From: Phymatolithon calcareum
Lineage: Eukaryota; Rhodophyta; Florideophyceae; Hapalidiales
Assembly (NCBI GenBank): GCA_977006965.1
Contig: OZ345368.1
Location: forward strand, 2,356,001 to 2,420,000
Direction: 5' to 3'
Length of the DNA stretch: 64,000 nucleotides
A program made the translations under genes and the position numbers. Below the pieces are notes generated by a model, which was not told the origin of the DNA, searched no databases, and saw only the letters and a program-made list of their open reading frames with translations. Positions 22,835 through 34,600 of the stretch are shown piece after piece (the stretch's first letter is position 1; every line of letters begins with the position of its first letter).

Positions 22835-23060
22835 CTTTATTCTCTTCCCGTGAGCGCCCGATTGATTCGTTTGCGTTCATATTCACTCCTCATCCATTTT
22901 CGTTGATCGTAGTGCTCGTTGAAGCCCTTACGAGCTCAATCAAACCATCGTTTCCAATGTTTGTCGCCAAGGTCCATTTTCTGCACAGCGGGGCTCTGTT
23001 GAGCTGGGCGAAGCATAATTCGGGTATGATGCGCACGATTCGTTGCAGTACGTAGTGCCT
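22835..23060 (-). mobile_element. LINE 3'-coding tail fragment
   Basis: Reading leftward gives AQLNRAPLCRKWTLATNIGN, then GLIELVRAST and, after a frame change, EYERKRINRALTGRE. These match FNRAPLWRKSVLGAYCG, ELVALQRTL and ECKRLTGALVGRE of the intact LINE protein in this window. Confidence 0.7.
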
Positions 23061-23499
23061 CTGGGGGTTTCACCCTCTTGGCCTCGCGTTCTAGTTTGCA
23101 CCTGCAAGAAGAATGGCGATATCGTCGCCTTGAGAGCTTCAATTCATGTGTTTGGGATTACTGCAGTACTCGTATTGGAATCAGAACATGGTATCTACTG
23201 CTATGTCAAATAGAAGAAGCTCTCGTGTTAATCAACTTCTGCAAGAAGATACGGAGTACAACGACGTGGCGTGAATGTGATGTAGATTTCGATATTGGTT
23301 TTCATATTGCGCTGAGATCCTTCATGACAATACTTGTTGCAGGTTTTCACCGGCATTGTTATTGCATTTCCTATTGCACTGTCTCTACCAGTAAGTAAAA
23401 ATAATATTTCTCGTACCCCTGGCCTAGCAGGATATGGCCTATTGGATCATCAGAAGATTGCTCTGACACTCGAGGCAGCGAGATCAATCATTACGCCGT

Positions 23500-23965
23500 C
23501 TTTACGAGCTGAACCTGTCACCATTCCGACACTGCACGAGAGTTGCCCATATCGCACACACGGGCAGAGGTGATCTTACACCAACAGGTTGGAGACTGTA
23601 AGACCCAATGTGCAAAAGCTGTAACTCTGGTTGCAAGGAAACTGCCGAGCACCTGATTTTAAGGTGTGGTCGACGTTCCGTCTCCAGGTGTATGTTTATT
23701 GGTAGAGTGGGTACAAAAGCCGTATAAGAGCTATGCCGTGAGAGACCCATAGCAATGCTTCAATTTCTGGACAATGAGAAGCTGTTGCTGAACAGCTTTA
23801 GGATATCACCTTCGATATGAGCGATCTTTCCGCAATAAAGAAAGAAAGAATTGGAAGACCGAAGCAAATCGGAAATCGAACAAGCATTAGGTGAGCTGTT
23901 GCTATGGAGCAAAGCCATTTTCGAGTTGAAGGAAATCGAACAATATCAGATGTTAAATTGTAGTT
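23500..23965 (+). mobile_element. Decayed LINE C-terminal region with zinc-binding tail
   Basis: The frame shows CKSCNSGCKETAEHLILRCG, the C-x2-C-(x)-ET-x-EHLxxxC motif found after the reverse transcriptase in many LINEs. It is interrupted by stops. At 23,866-23,940 a second tail type reads EIEQALGELLLWSKAI, as in the other LINE fragments here (ALDELLLFSKTLI). Two LINE families may be nested or adjacent. Confidence 0.55.
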
Positions 23966-24723
23966 AGTATTAATAGGGCAAATAATATTCTGCTACTGAC
24001 TGAAATTCGACTTTTTTGATGCCAGCTGCAGCAAATGCTTCCCCCAGAAGAGCAATATGTAGGTTCTTCAAAATGAATGGCAGGTCTGCAAGTATAGAGG
24101 GCAAACTCTGGACAAAAGAATCCATGTGAAAGGCCAGGAATACGGCTGTAGCTCCAAATATGTGAATAGGAATTAAGACATCGTTGGGCGTGAAAAAAGA
24201 CATTAAAAGCTAAAGGAAAGGGTGGAGAGGAAAGCATTTGAACATTGCTCAACAAGGGACACGCCGTAAATCGTCAATAAGATCCCCATCACAACCGACT
24301 TAAGATATAGAGCACCCTTTCCAAAGTATAAATAGTCACGCTTTTATAGTTACGAGCGCATCAGAAGCAGTGAATTCCACCGAGTAATGCTCAGCAGACC
24401 AGAGCCCTTGGCCTAAACCTTAGAACACTGTTCATTCTGGATAAAATGTCTCCCGGCCACTGACTAGCTGGCCGCGTCTGCAAGTCACTCGGAAAAAAGG
24501 GCACTAAGGGATTCCGTGTTTTCGTTTTACCGCTCACTACCATTGTAGAGAGGGAAGCGAAGGTCCTTGAGCTAAATGATATCCCAGAAATCATAGAAAG
24601 TTTACAGATGCTTTGCCTTGAAGCCTTCTTTTAAGATAGAGCCGTCTGCTTGTCGATATCATGGGCTTCCGATACACACTAGTCATTATTCTCTTCGATC
24701 ATTTCTTTCTTTCCAGAGGATCT

Positions 24724-25305
24724 CTACTCCTCGACCTCAGCTTCTGCTAGAGGTATAGCACTAACCTCGCAGAGCTCCCCAATATAACTAATGTTCTGAA
24801 AAATTAGACTAATGTCCTCGGTCTTTATTTCCGTCAGATCGTAGCCTTCGAAGTAATGTTGGAAATCATTCACGGATGCCAACACAAGTCCTAGTACGTC
24901 CTCATTGTTCGCTTGTTCATCGGGTTCATAGCCGAGCATGACCGCGAGGGCAATGACATACTTGTCAAAGTCCTGGCTAACAACGAAGTCGAAGATCTGA
25001 TAGACCCTATGAACTGGAACGAGTACCTTGTTTGTCTCATCATCGCCATCCTCGTCGCTAGAAGTGCTGTCTTCTCCTTCGCTTGAGGAATCATCTTCAC
25101 CGTCGCTTGCATAACTGTCTTCGTCGCTGTCATAACCTTCTCCTTCACACTCGGTCTGCGTTGCAACTGCTACGTAGTTTTTTCCAGGAAACACGACATT
25201 AAGGCAGATGCTGGCGAAAAGAACAAATCCATTATTTTCGGAGAAGGCGCGATGCCATTCGCAAATTACCCTTAGAGCATCAAGCTCTGCTGCGGTCAGA
25301 GCCAT
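24724..25305 (-). CDS. Hypothetical acidic protein, 193 residues
   Basis: A single uninterrupted frame from an ATG (MALTAAELDALRV...) to a TAG. I do not recognise the family. The N-terminal 50 residues are mixed and partly hydrophobic (FVLFASICLNVVF), but with no clear signal peptide. Residues about 54-90 are a low-complexity acidic Ser/Asp/Glu tract (DSDEDSYASDGEDD and similar). The C-terminal 100 residues are again mixed and look folded (VYQIFDFVVSQDFDKYVIAL). A TATAAAA box lies about 100 bp upstream on the same strand with no competing gene between, which supports a real transcription unit. No frameshift or stop disturbs it, unlike most frames nearby. It could be a nuclear or chromatin-associated acidic protein, but that is a guess from composition only. 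Confidence 0.55.
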   Translation of the reverse strand: MALTAAELDALRVICEWHRAFSENNGFVLFASICLNVVFPGKNYVAVATQTECEGEGYDSDEDSYASDGEDDSSSEGEDSTSSDEDGDDETNKVLVPVHRVYQIFDFVVSQDFDKYVIALAVMLGYEPDEQANNEDVLGLVLASVNDFQHYFEGYDLTEIKTEDISLIFQNISYIGELCEVSAIPLAEAEVEE

Positions 25306-25406
25306 CGGGCAGCTTGAGATGAGGAGAAAAATGAGTGAATCTGCCCTTCAGGGCTTTCTCTTAGATGTTCTCTAGCTGGATGCCCAAAGGTCAGTCATGT
25401 GTGCTC

Positions 25407-25413
25407 TTTTATA
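25407..25413 (-). promoter_or_regulatory. TATA box for the acidic-protein gene
   Basis: On the minus strand the sequence reads ggctataaaagagc, roughly 100 bp before the ATG at 25,305. The match is good, but function is inferred. Confidence 0.45.
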
Positions 25414-25419
25414 GCCTCC

Positions 25420-26337
25420 GTTGATGCATTTGCACTAATGTTGGCGTGTGCAAGTGCAGATTGGCAAATTTAATTCGTTTCTGCACAGGATACTTTGAGG
25501 AAACGAATTTATGCCCAGGGAATAAGATCTATTGCTTCCATACTCCACAACAGTTCCATGTTTACCTGTAACTTGAAAGGCCTGCGTACTCATGCGGGCG
25601 TCAATTTCACTACGTAGAGATTCGTGAATTTAAGGGTTCATCAAGAAGCTCTAAATTCCGGCAGAAGGCGACGCTCTTGACCACATATTATTGTTGCCAT
25701 TGCAGGAATGCTAGATATCTAAAGATGACCAGAGACTGTGGCTCAACTAGACGGTCGTCATTATTGGGATGGTCTGGAGTCTCCGAGATCCAGCAAAAAC
25801 GAGCCACATCCTGTTTTTCAAAGTATGTTAGCAGAGACCGGAGGCGAATATTCCCTGCGTCAAAGTCCCGATAGTAGCTCCAAGAGAATTTTGAAGCATT
25901 TTTTTAGGAGGCTAGACAAATACGCGTGTAAAATTAGACATAGAGCGTTCGTTGTCAGGACCTGATGACAAAACGACAAAGAAGAGCAAAGATGGCATTG
26001 AAGAAAATAGAGGACCTGAGGCTCAGCTAGAACTCGAAATACAGAGGTCTAGCTAGGCACAATTGTTAATGCGATTCCATTCTTGTATACTATGGAAGAT
26101 AAGCCCCATGGACGAGATTTTCGCCGTCAAGCTCTCTCGATGTTAGATCATGAAATTACGATTACTTTGAAACTAGATTTCCCGACGGCCCTGGTGTTGT
26201 AAAGAATTTCTATGTGTATCCTACACTCAATGGGCTTCAGGTGCAGGACTGTACAAAATTCGCACTAAGGCCAATAAGTTCCTCTCGAAAACCGACTCCA
26301 GCGGGAGTCACTCTGAATCCTTCGCCTCGACAGCTTT
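25420..26337. other. No recognised gene
   Basis: Short frames only. No repeats were noticed until the segmental duplication starts at 26,338. Confidence 0.5.
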
Positions 26338-26344
26338 TTGCTAC

Positions 26345-26636
26345 ATCAGCGTTATTCTTTCTTTCTTTTATTGCAGGATATCTGAGTGTACGTTACTCAA
26401 CATCTAGAGGGTCTCTAAGATGCTCCTGGACGGAATTCATTCTGGGTACTCGGGTATATTCTTCCCGCAAGTACTACAGCACACCACTTCACGGCGACAG
26501 CCGTGTGCCCTTGGCGGAACGTAATTCAATTCTTGCTTGTGTCATGACTCGAAACGGCGCCCTCAATGTTTCTTCCTCTATCATACCGAAATATGCGCAA
26601 AGGTGAACGGAGGCAGTGTTACCACTATACCACGGA
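26345..26636 (-). mobile_element. tRNA-derived SINE
   Basis: On the minus strand the head reads tggtatagtggtaacac (Pol III A box) and about 60 bases later gtttcgagtca (decayed B box). A body and a tail gcaataaaagaaagaaagaa follow. It is the same family as the copies at 58,930, 61,830 and 47,695. Confidence 0.75.
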
Positions 26637-27693
26637 TGGTGCGTAGATATTTGCAAAACTGAGATTGCCCGCGCGTTCCGAAGTGGTATCCACTCTATAT
26701 GTCGCAAGCGCCTCAAAAAGGACGATATGTAGTTCGGTTTGCATCTCAACACCCCATGCAACGCGTCAGCGCGAAGCAGACGGTTAGTTCAATTAGAAAG
26801 ACGGGACCAGTCCCAGGAAAGGTACTAGTTGTGAAAGCCCATAGCAGAGAAAGGAAGAAACGCCACAACAGGCTCTCGTGTCCAGTAAATATCTGTGGCT
26901 ATCATCCTGGCACAGGTCAAATGAATACTAATCCCTCTCGAGATCCACCGTGAGCGGGAAATTGTAATCTCGTGTTGTTCCTAGAGCGACTGAAAACAAT
27001 TAAGGAAGTACTTCAGAACAATTCAGTCAGCTCTCGTATACTCAAAGGTGCCCGAATGTGGAGTACACCAGGTGTACCTCTCGTAAAATCTCGCAATGAA
27101 CAAATGGTGGCCGAACCAAAAAGATGCATCTCGTAAAAAGCCGAACAATAAGCAAGCATTCGACACCTACCTCTGGCGTAAGAAAGTGTTCAAGAAGGTA
27201 AAGGAACTCGCCTCCAATACCGCGCAAGTTGGGTCGACCTTTCCATTGCGTGAATTCGCAGGCTGGAATTTGCAGCATCCCAAGACGCGTCTGTACCCAG
27301 ACGCCATGCAAAAGCTGGTGACGTACTTCTCTTGTGCGTAAGGCCTCTTATGAGGGACGGTAAGAGAACTGGCACTGAACGGGAACTAGATGCAACACCG
27401 ATGGAGCAGCTAGGATATCGACATCTGCAAAACGACAAGCTCCATGAAATATTCTCTTGTATAAAGGTCTCCTGTGGAGGGCTTCATTTCGAAACTCTGG
27501 TCTTCGCCTGAACATAAGAGGAATTTTTGTACTAAGAATCTCCTAGAGATGCAGAGCAGTGGATTCCAGATACTTTTCAATTGTACAGCGTGCTAGAAAG
27601 ACCAAGCACAACTCTTTTTGAAAAAGAGATATGCTTGGCCATTAAAATGGCACAAGTAAAGATGCAGATTTTGAAGCCAAAGCCCAGCTTCGT

Positions 27694-27822
27694 CAACCTC
27701 AACGCTAGCATGGGAGCAAAAACTTGTATCACAGACGCTTCAAACATTAGTGAACGCGTTGACCACTAATGCTTTTAAGCGTCTGTGATACAGTTTTTGT
27801 TCCCATGCTAGCGTTGAGGTTG
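27694..27822. repeat. Long hairpin with about 58-bp arms
   Basis: The left arm starts caacctcaacgctagcatgg; the right arm ends with its reverse complement. The loop is gaacgcgttgac. Copy 2 of the duplication has the same hairpin, split by a SINE. It could be a small foldback element. Confidence 0.85.
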
Positions 27823-28371
27823 GCAAACGTAACAAAGCTCTCGATTGCACAGTTCCATCCACTCCCCCTCTAGGTTCGTTGTGGGTTACCTGTATACACA
27901 TTGTTTCAAGACACAGTTCATGAGGAAGCAGAGATTCTCAATTTTCTGAGCATCGCGTTCGTGTATTTATCCTGGACTACATATATTAGAAGCCGGAATG
28001 CATTGGCGCGCCCGCTGCTTTTTCGTTGGCTGTACGGAAACGGTGAGCGCTTTTTTCTCTTACGGCTTGGCAATTGGGATCTCGAACCTTATTGTGCCCT
28101 CTTTGAGTGATCTGTGTTATGCAAATCACACAGACTGTCCTCGAACTTCAAGGAACAATCTCGAATGGCACATTCGTAGTTTACGGACATCTCGTGAACC
28201 GTCTTCGATGCGTGAAATAACGTCAAGAAAGCTTCTAATGGCTTCCCGATGCTGGCTTCAGGTAACAATTTGGCTTCCTGGTACTAAACGGTCCTTCGAA
28301 ACAGACAATTTGGGTCACATTCGGACCAGGCGGCCAACTGGGCTCGATGTTTGATGCGGATATGTAAGGAT

Positions 28372-28450
28372 TTATTTAAAATCTCCCAACGCCTCCCCTA
28401 GGAGTAATAGGGCGAGCCCGCAGCTCTTCCGTTATCGACGCCTTTATATA
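28372..28450 (-). mobile_element. LINE 3' end fragment
   Basis: The stretch tttatttaaaatctcccaac followed by gcctcccctaggagtaatagg parallels the 3' end of the intact LINE (31,655-31,705: atttttgagagctcccaaag, then cctcaccttggagtaacgg). Confidence 0.55.
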
Positions 28451-29374
28451 GCCTTTTCTGAGATGTTTCCAGAATGCAGAAGCTCCAAGAATTCGCAGCT
28501 CTCCAAACGCAAAATAATCTATATGTTACGTGTCTATCACCACTACGTGAAAGTATCCAAAGCCCAATAAAGTCAACGTAGTTCTGTGAATTGACTAACC
28601 AACAAGAAAAACACGAAAATCTTCATAAGAAAGATATTCATGCACAAAAAGGATTTCCCGGCGAATTATCGACCGCTACAAGTAGAGCAATTCATGCGCA
28701 CCTTCTACCACTTGCCTGTCATTCTTCCTGGCGACGATGGATCCACATCAATCCCCAAGTTCTCAGGACATCCTTTCAAACAATAATGGTTACGAATTTA
28801 CTCCACCATTCATCATTAACGAGAACTACGTAACTCTTACTGTCGGCAAACACCAACCGGCGGTCTTCTTTTACTTTTGCCTTGTAGTTCCTCTCCTTGT
28901 CCCCATAATCTTCGCCGGAAATGGCGCGGCGCAAGCCTACGGTTCTGGCAAACCGGGGTAGTTGTCTGGCTCGTGGTTGCTGAAGCGACCCGCGAACTGG
29001 GTGGCGTCGAGGAGGATAACGAAAAATGTGTCAACGTCCAAGATCGGCATCGAGGATGAATCCAACACCACATATCAGGGTTACAACATGGACAGCGACA
29101 GCGCCGCAGTCCAGATCCACCAGTGCTAACACTGACGCCATCTTGCTCAAGGAAAAGCTCATTCTGGATTGAGAGTTGTTCCGTAATTATAGAGGCCGCA
29201 GGCCCTGTTGTTTTGCTTAATGTCTCGGAATTCGAACATGTAGCTGGCGAGCAGTTCTAGTTTTTTCTTGAGGAGATAGTATGCTGTTGCAGGCTACATT
29301 ACCAACCACAGCCTGTCCACAGGTGCCACTACAAAATTTTATTCTCGGAGTTCCTGGTTGCACCAGATTCTGAC
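28451..29374. other. No recognised gene
   Basis: Short frames on both strands without domains I can name. The sequence at 29,375 is the target of a LINE insertion. Confidence 0.5.
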
Positions 29375-29394
29375 AGCACGGAGACCTCGGAAAG

Positions 29395-30034
29395 ATATCG
29401 CCGCGATGGAGACCAGAGAGCCGTTCGGTGAAGCTGTAAAGCATATCCAAACAAACCAATCTTCACAAGCACTTCGATCGAAATTTCTGGAAATGGAAGG
29501 AGACCGCCTAGAATCAAAGCGGAAAAGAAAGATACCATACGACAAGACAAGAGAATTGCCAGCAATCCTCAAGTTCCCCAAGGTGAAGCACAGACAACTC
29601 GCGCTGCAGTATGCCTGTGGAAGATTCCCACAGGTGTCAACAACAAGTATGACTGAAGAATTCGGCACCAGAGCCAGAGAACATATGGAGACCCTTGAAC
29701 TCACGCTAGCAGGATACGAACTCGAAGGAGAAAAACGACTGGAAACAGAAAAGGCGTTAGATGAGCTCTTACTATTTAGCAAGACACTCATAGAACGCAT
29801 GGAAAACGAAGAAGGGCTGTATTAATCCGCAGAATGCAAGGCAGAAAGTGGTCGACTCCAAGCACCAACAATCCCGTAGAGGACTGAGATAGGACTACTT
29901 TGAGTCCTGAGTTTTCCCGTCTGCCATACTGGTGGACGTTTCGTGAGCTGCACAAAGCTAGGTAGCATCAGAGGAAGCCTTGCCCATATCTTCGGTAGTC
30001 TGTGGGGCTTTTAATAAACTTGAAAGGAAAAAAA
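29395..30034 (+). mobile_element. 5'-truncated LINE with 20-bp target duplication
   Basis: The target duplication agcacggagacctcggaaag flanks it exactly (29,375-29,394 and 30,035-30,054). An open frame to 29,825 carries the C-terminal part of a LINE protein (HRQLALQYACGRFPQ, then ALDELLLFSKTLIERMENEE). A 3' UTR with AATAAA (30,013) and a short A-rich tail follow. The frame starts in flanking DNA and reads into the element, so its upstream codons are not LINE sequence. Confidence 0.85.
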
Positions 30035-30759
30035 AGCACGGAGACCTCGGAAAGTGAACCACAAGGACTTAACGCTATCAGAACTTTAAGCTGTCAGACA
30101 TGTTGACAATTTCATGTTGGTGGTAGTAGCTTCATTATTCGATACCGCTTCTAAGAGGAATTGTCAAACATAAATGCGCCCCTGCCTTGATACAAAACTG
30201 GGGTAGACTCACAGGAACGAGGATTTCAGCGACTCGACCGCAAGGGTGATTGGTCGCTTAGGCCAAGAACAGGTCCCTGGAGACCACTGTGAACGCGACC
30301 TACAGTTGCCGTCTTGCGATTGAAGATGCTCCACTACATGGAAGGTCTCCATAGTTGCCCGAGCGCTGCGTCTTCGATGAACTCAACTTCTATTCACACA
30401 CATTGCGCAAAGTACCAACCGCACGCGCAAAGACCCTTTCCAAGAAGCAGCCATGTGACAGCATTTATACATCTCGAAACTCCCATCGGGAACAACCACA
30501 GGCAGGTTACCGCGTCGGAGAGAGGCAATGCGGCATTCGTCGAGAACATTGGTGTAAATTTGTCTCCAAATTCTGACAGACTTCAGAAATGGAAACAGAA
30601 CAAGCTTTGGTGGATATGCGCGAGAATGCCGCCTTCCATTCTGCTAGTCCGATGTGCGCACCCAGGCACTATGCCGTGCACCGTATGTGTCTTGTCGCGG
30701 ATGCTTACGCCAACGGTTTAAATTTGCCACTCGACGCCGATACACTCAGTTGCGCAACA

Positions 30760-30889
30760 AGTGCTGGTCGCGCTCCAATGCATTCTATCTTCATCCAAGA
30801 TTAGTCCTGAAATTGAATATGAATGTAAGCGACTCACGAGAGAAATACGAATCAAGGATATACAGAATAGTCAAACTACGTTAGCTTAG
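30760..30889 (+). mobile_element. LINE 3'-coding tail fragment
   Basis: The frame reads LQCILSSSKISPEIEYECKR and then REIRIKDIQNSQTTLA before a TAG. It parallels the C-terminus of the 976-residue LINE protein (LQRTLASSKMSTEIEFECKR, RELRIKNVLSSQMTIA) with a five-residue gap. Confidence 0.75.
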
Positions 30890-31631
30890 AAAATTGTGCA
30901 AAAGCGACCCTATTACTCTTGAAGAGAGGCCTGGGAGCTTTGAAAATAAATTAACACATATCCCCCGCCACGTCGGGCCACTTGAATCTACGTGGCTGCG
31001 AGATAGCTCGATAGTTCTGTTTTTCCATCCACCCACCCTGACAAGAGAGAAGATCTTAAGCTCAACCTGATAGGACATTGATCCTGAAGTTGCGGGCGGT
31101 TGGTGTCCGCGCCTATTAATGGGGCGTTGCGGTTGGTGCGTGCCCCAGGGGATGGATCTTAAGGTTGTCGGGCTTTGAATGCCCGGACCTAGAAACGGGG
31201 CAGTTCAGAGAGTGCGTGTCCCCGGAAATCCTGTCCGGCCAGCAGTGCGGGTTCCATAGACCCATATAGATTTGTTTTTAGTCATCTGTAATTAGCAGAA
31301 TCAATGAAATCGGTGTGCATGTACGCTTCACGACAAATGAATGCGCCTATACTAACAAGCGGAACTGCTGACGTCACACCATTAGCGGTGATCTGGTGCC
31401 GAGTTAACCAGCGCTGTAACCGGCCTTCGCATAGCTGCCCATGTTCTTAACCGACAAGTCGACCTTCTTCTCCACGTGCTTCAATGTATGGTACACCACA
31501 CTGGGCGCAGTGTTACATGTCAACTCCTTGTACTTGCAGCCCTAGCCCATGAGTATGTCATCTTCCGATTCTCCCAACCATATCTTGACAATCTCGTGCG
31601 ATCACATATTCAATTTGCTTCCGTGCATAGG
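30890..31631. other. No recognised gene
   Basis: A G/C-richer block at 31,085-31,250 contains near-repeats of gggcggttggtgtccgcgcc and gggcgttgcggttggtgcgt. Otherwise only short frames are present. Confidence 0.5.
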
Positions 31632-31645
31632 GCTCGATGTAATAG

Positions 31646-34600
31646 GATATTTGATGATTTTATTTTTGAGAGCTCCCAAAGCCTCACCTTGGAGTAACGG
31701 GGCAGCTCTTGCATAATCTCTACGCTATAGTCATCTGGCTGCTCAAAACGTTCTTGATTCGTAATTCTCTCCCAACAAGAGCTCCGGTAAGTCTCTTGCA
31801 CTCAAACTCAATTTCTGTACTCATCTTCGATGACGCTAGAGTACGTTGTAAGGCGACTAGTTCGACCACCGCGGCAATCCCACAGTACGCACCCAACACT
31901 GATTTCCTCCAAAGGGGTGCTCGGTTGAATGTCAACCTTAGGCACCTTAAACGTGTTGTTCTTTCTCCTATGTAAAGGATCCCTGGTAGCTTGCCTTCAA
32001 TAGGAATCTTCATTGACCTGCCTTCTTCTTCCTTTTCCCATACCTTAATTGTTTCTTCTCTCCTCGTCTTCTTCGTGACAGATCCCTCCTGGGATTTCTG
32101 AAGGGCTTGTCGCAAGTCTTCATACATCTTGAGATATTCAATATCCTTCATTGCTTCCTTTACGTCCTCATCTCTTCCAACGTACTCTTCTGTTTCTTCA
32201 AGGCGCTTTTTGTGCCTTACCAGGCTTAATGCAAACCTTTCTGCTTGATGACGTCTCCTCATCTTTGGTGGTCCCAGTCGGCACAGAACTCGCATTCGGT
32301 CCCGGCGGTGTTCGGCATACTTTCCGAAAACATTTTTGTAGAACAAGCCCTCTGCCGACTCGATTGCCGAGAGCAATCGATTTGTCATTGGAGTAACGTG
32401 TAACGCATACTCCCATTTCGGGATAATTAGCGACTTAAAGATCCTGATGCATGTCTCCGGTTTGAATCCTCGAACATTCACTCCAAGCTCCCGCAGCTTA
32501 TGTATGCATCCTGCAGCATTTCGAACTCTTGCTATGGCCGTGTCATCCGTAACACCCTTGTTATTCATGCTTACCCCAAGATACGAGAGTCTCCAGGCTT
32601 GATATAGTTCTCGTCCTGCCAAGTAAAACGTGTGCTTCTGAAGTCCTTTGTACTTAAGAACTTCGCTTTTTCCTGGTTTTGTGTTCCATTTCATGCCATT
32701 TTCGCTTGCCCAACTGGTCGCTATATCCAGAAGTTTCTGCATTCCTCGTCCTGTCTTCGCTTGAAGCTGAACATCATCTGCGAACAATTGCACAGGACTT
32801 TCTGAAACGTTCCTGTCTGTCTTGGAGACGGCTTCTGCGAATGTGTCCATGAATATATTGTATAGGCATGGACTAAGCGGGGAACCTTGAGGTACTCCTC
32901 GGTCGATGATACACCACGTTTCTGTCTCGTCTCCAGCTGATGTGACCCACGATGGTTTTAACAGGTACGCAACCATCCTTGCTATCTCTTGGGGAAGTTT
33001 CTCCTTCAGCCTCTTCATGAGGATATCCCTGGGCACACTATCGTATGCTGCGGATAGGTCAAGAACTGCCATGAACGGATGGCCCTTTTTCATTGAACTT
33101 TTTGCCCGGAGTATAGCGAGATAAGTGCTTCTGTCTTTCCGAAAACCCAGCTGAACCTTATTGAAGCGATAGTTCTCGCGTATGTATGCATCTAGAGCTG
33201 AGTCGATGATTTTCCTGGCTTGACTTAAAAGAGATATGGGCCTGTAGTTTGCTGCTACATGAGCTGGGCCTTTCTTGTATAAGGGAATCAGAGTTGCTTG
33301 GCGCCATGCCCGAGGAAGACATTTGAGTCTCCCGCATGTTTCCCATAGTGCTAGCATTATTTCGAGCCCCGCTTCTTTGTTCGCGTGCAACATTTCGACC
33401 GCAATTCCGTCTGGACCTACCGCCTTCCCCTTCGGTGCTCTGTTGAATGCTCTTGCGATGTGCCGCTTCATTGCCCTATTGAGTGCAAACGTACGCAACG
33501 GCATATTCCAGTCTTCTTCCGCCTTACAAACACTTGAGATGTATTCTGAGAATTTGCTTGGGTGCACAGGAGCCCCGAGAGCTTTGTTTGTTCCTTTCCT
33601 CCGTGCTTTTGATTTCATGATCTTGCTTGTGGTGTTCGCCGCCTCGCTCGGCCCCATTTTCTCAACCTCATGAAGATATCTTTCAAATTGGTCGCATTTG
33701 GCTTTTCGCACCTTCTTCTTTAACAGCATTTTCACCTCTCGGAGGGCTTCTTTGTCACTTTCGAGGCCTGTTCTCCTGTAAGTCTTACAATGCCGGGTTC
33801 GTTTCTTGGCCAGATTGTCGAGCTCCTTGTTCCAAAAACTTTTAAATCTCGGGGGCCTCGGCTTAGACGATGTCCACGGCTCCTTCAGCTTTTTCAGAAA
33901 AAGTTCATACCAGTTGTTCAACTCCCGTTTGTCAGTACAGGTATGCAGCTGCTCTATCATGCCCGGTACCCATTTCGACATTTCTTCTCTGGCCTTCGTT
34001 GTTCTTCTCAGGCTTCGCCTGGCAGTTTTTGAGATAACCTTCTTTCTTCGCTGGGTTATAATCCTGTAGTTCAGTACCCTCATTGCTACAGGAATGTGTT
34101 CTGTGACACCCTCCCACATGCCGTTTAACAGTTCGGGTACCTCTCCTTCTAAGGACTTCGTCATGAAGATATCGATGTTGCTCTTGCCATGGTTGGATAC
34201 AAATGTTGGTCTTGTTGTCGTCCTTATTCTCCAGTTGAATTTTGCGGCCCACGAAACAATCTTGTTCCCTCTCCAGTTTCCTGTGCGGTCCCAGTGCCTA
34301 TGTCTTGCGTTAAGGTCACCCATGATTATCGCCTTCCCCCTGCAATGACGGTGGATGAATTCCAAGCACTTGTCGTACTCCTCTCGACTCGCAAGAGGAG
34401 ATATGTATGCAACCGACACTGCAATGTCCATCACATTTGCAACCACGACCTGGAATGCTTTTGTAGCCATCTTACCCAGCACTTTGGTTGGAGTACCAGC
34501 CTTAGTAATTAAAGCTACACCTCCTCGTGGTCGTTCTCGAGGGCCCTGCGGACGGGTAGAACAAATTTGGTCGAAATTCACCCTGATCGCTGTGTCTTCT

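Larger units (their letters stand above)
26338..28402. repeat. Segmental duplication, copy 1
   Basis: Collinear with 58,921-62,783. Copy 1 begins with a SINE, contains unrecognised sequence (26,650-27,680) and a long hairpin (27,694-27,822), and ends inside a LINE 3' end at cccctag. It keeps the empty sites of two insertions found in copy 2: gcctgaacataagagg near 27,510, and gcttcaaacatta at 27,737-27,749. Reading frames inside, such as the one from 27,096, are not recognisable as genes. Confidence 0.85.

Noticed and set aside
27096-27341. Protein-coding gene inside the segmental duplication
   Set aside because: The 81-codon frame is conserved in the second copy, but so is the surrounding DNA. 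Changes between copies alter residues freely, and no domain is seen.
29358-29400. Taking the first codons of the frame at 29,358 as part of the LINE protein
   Set aside because: They lie in flanking DNA and the target duplication; the element starts at 29,395.
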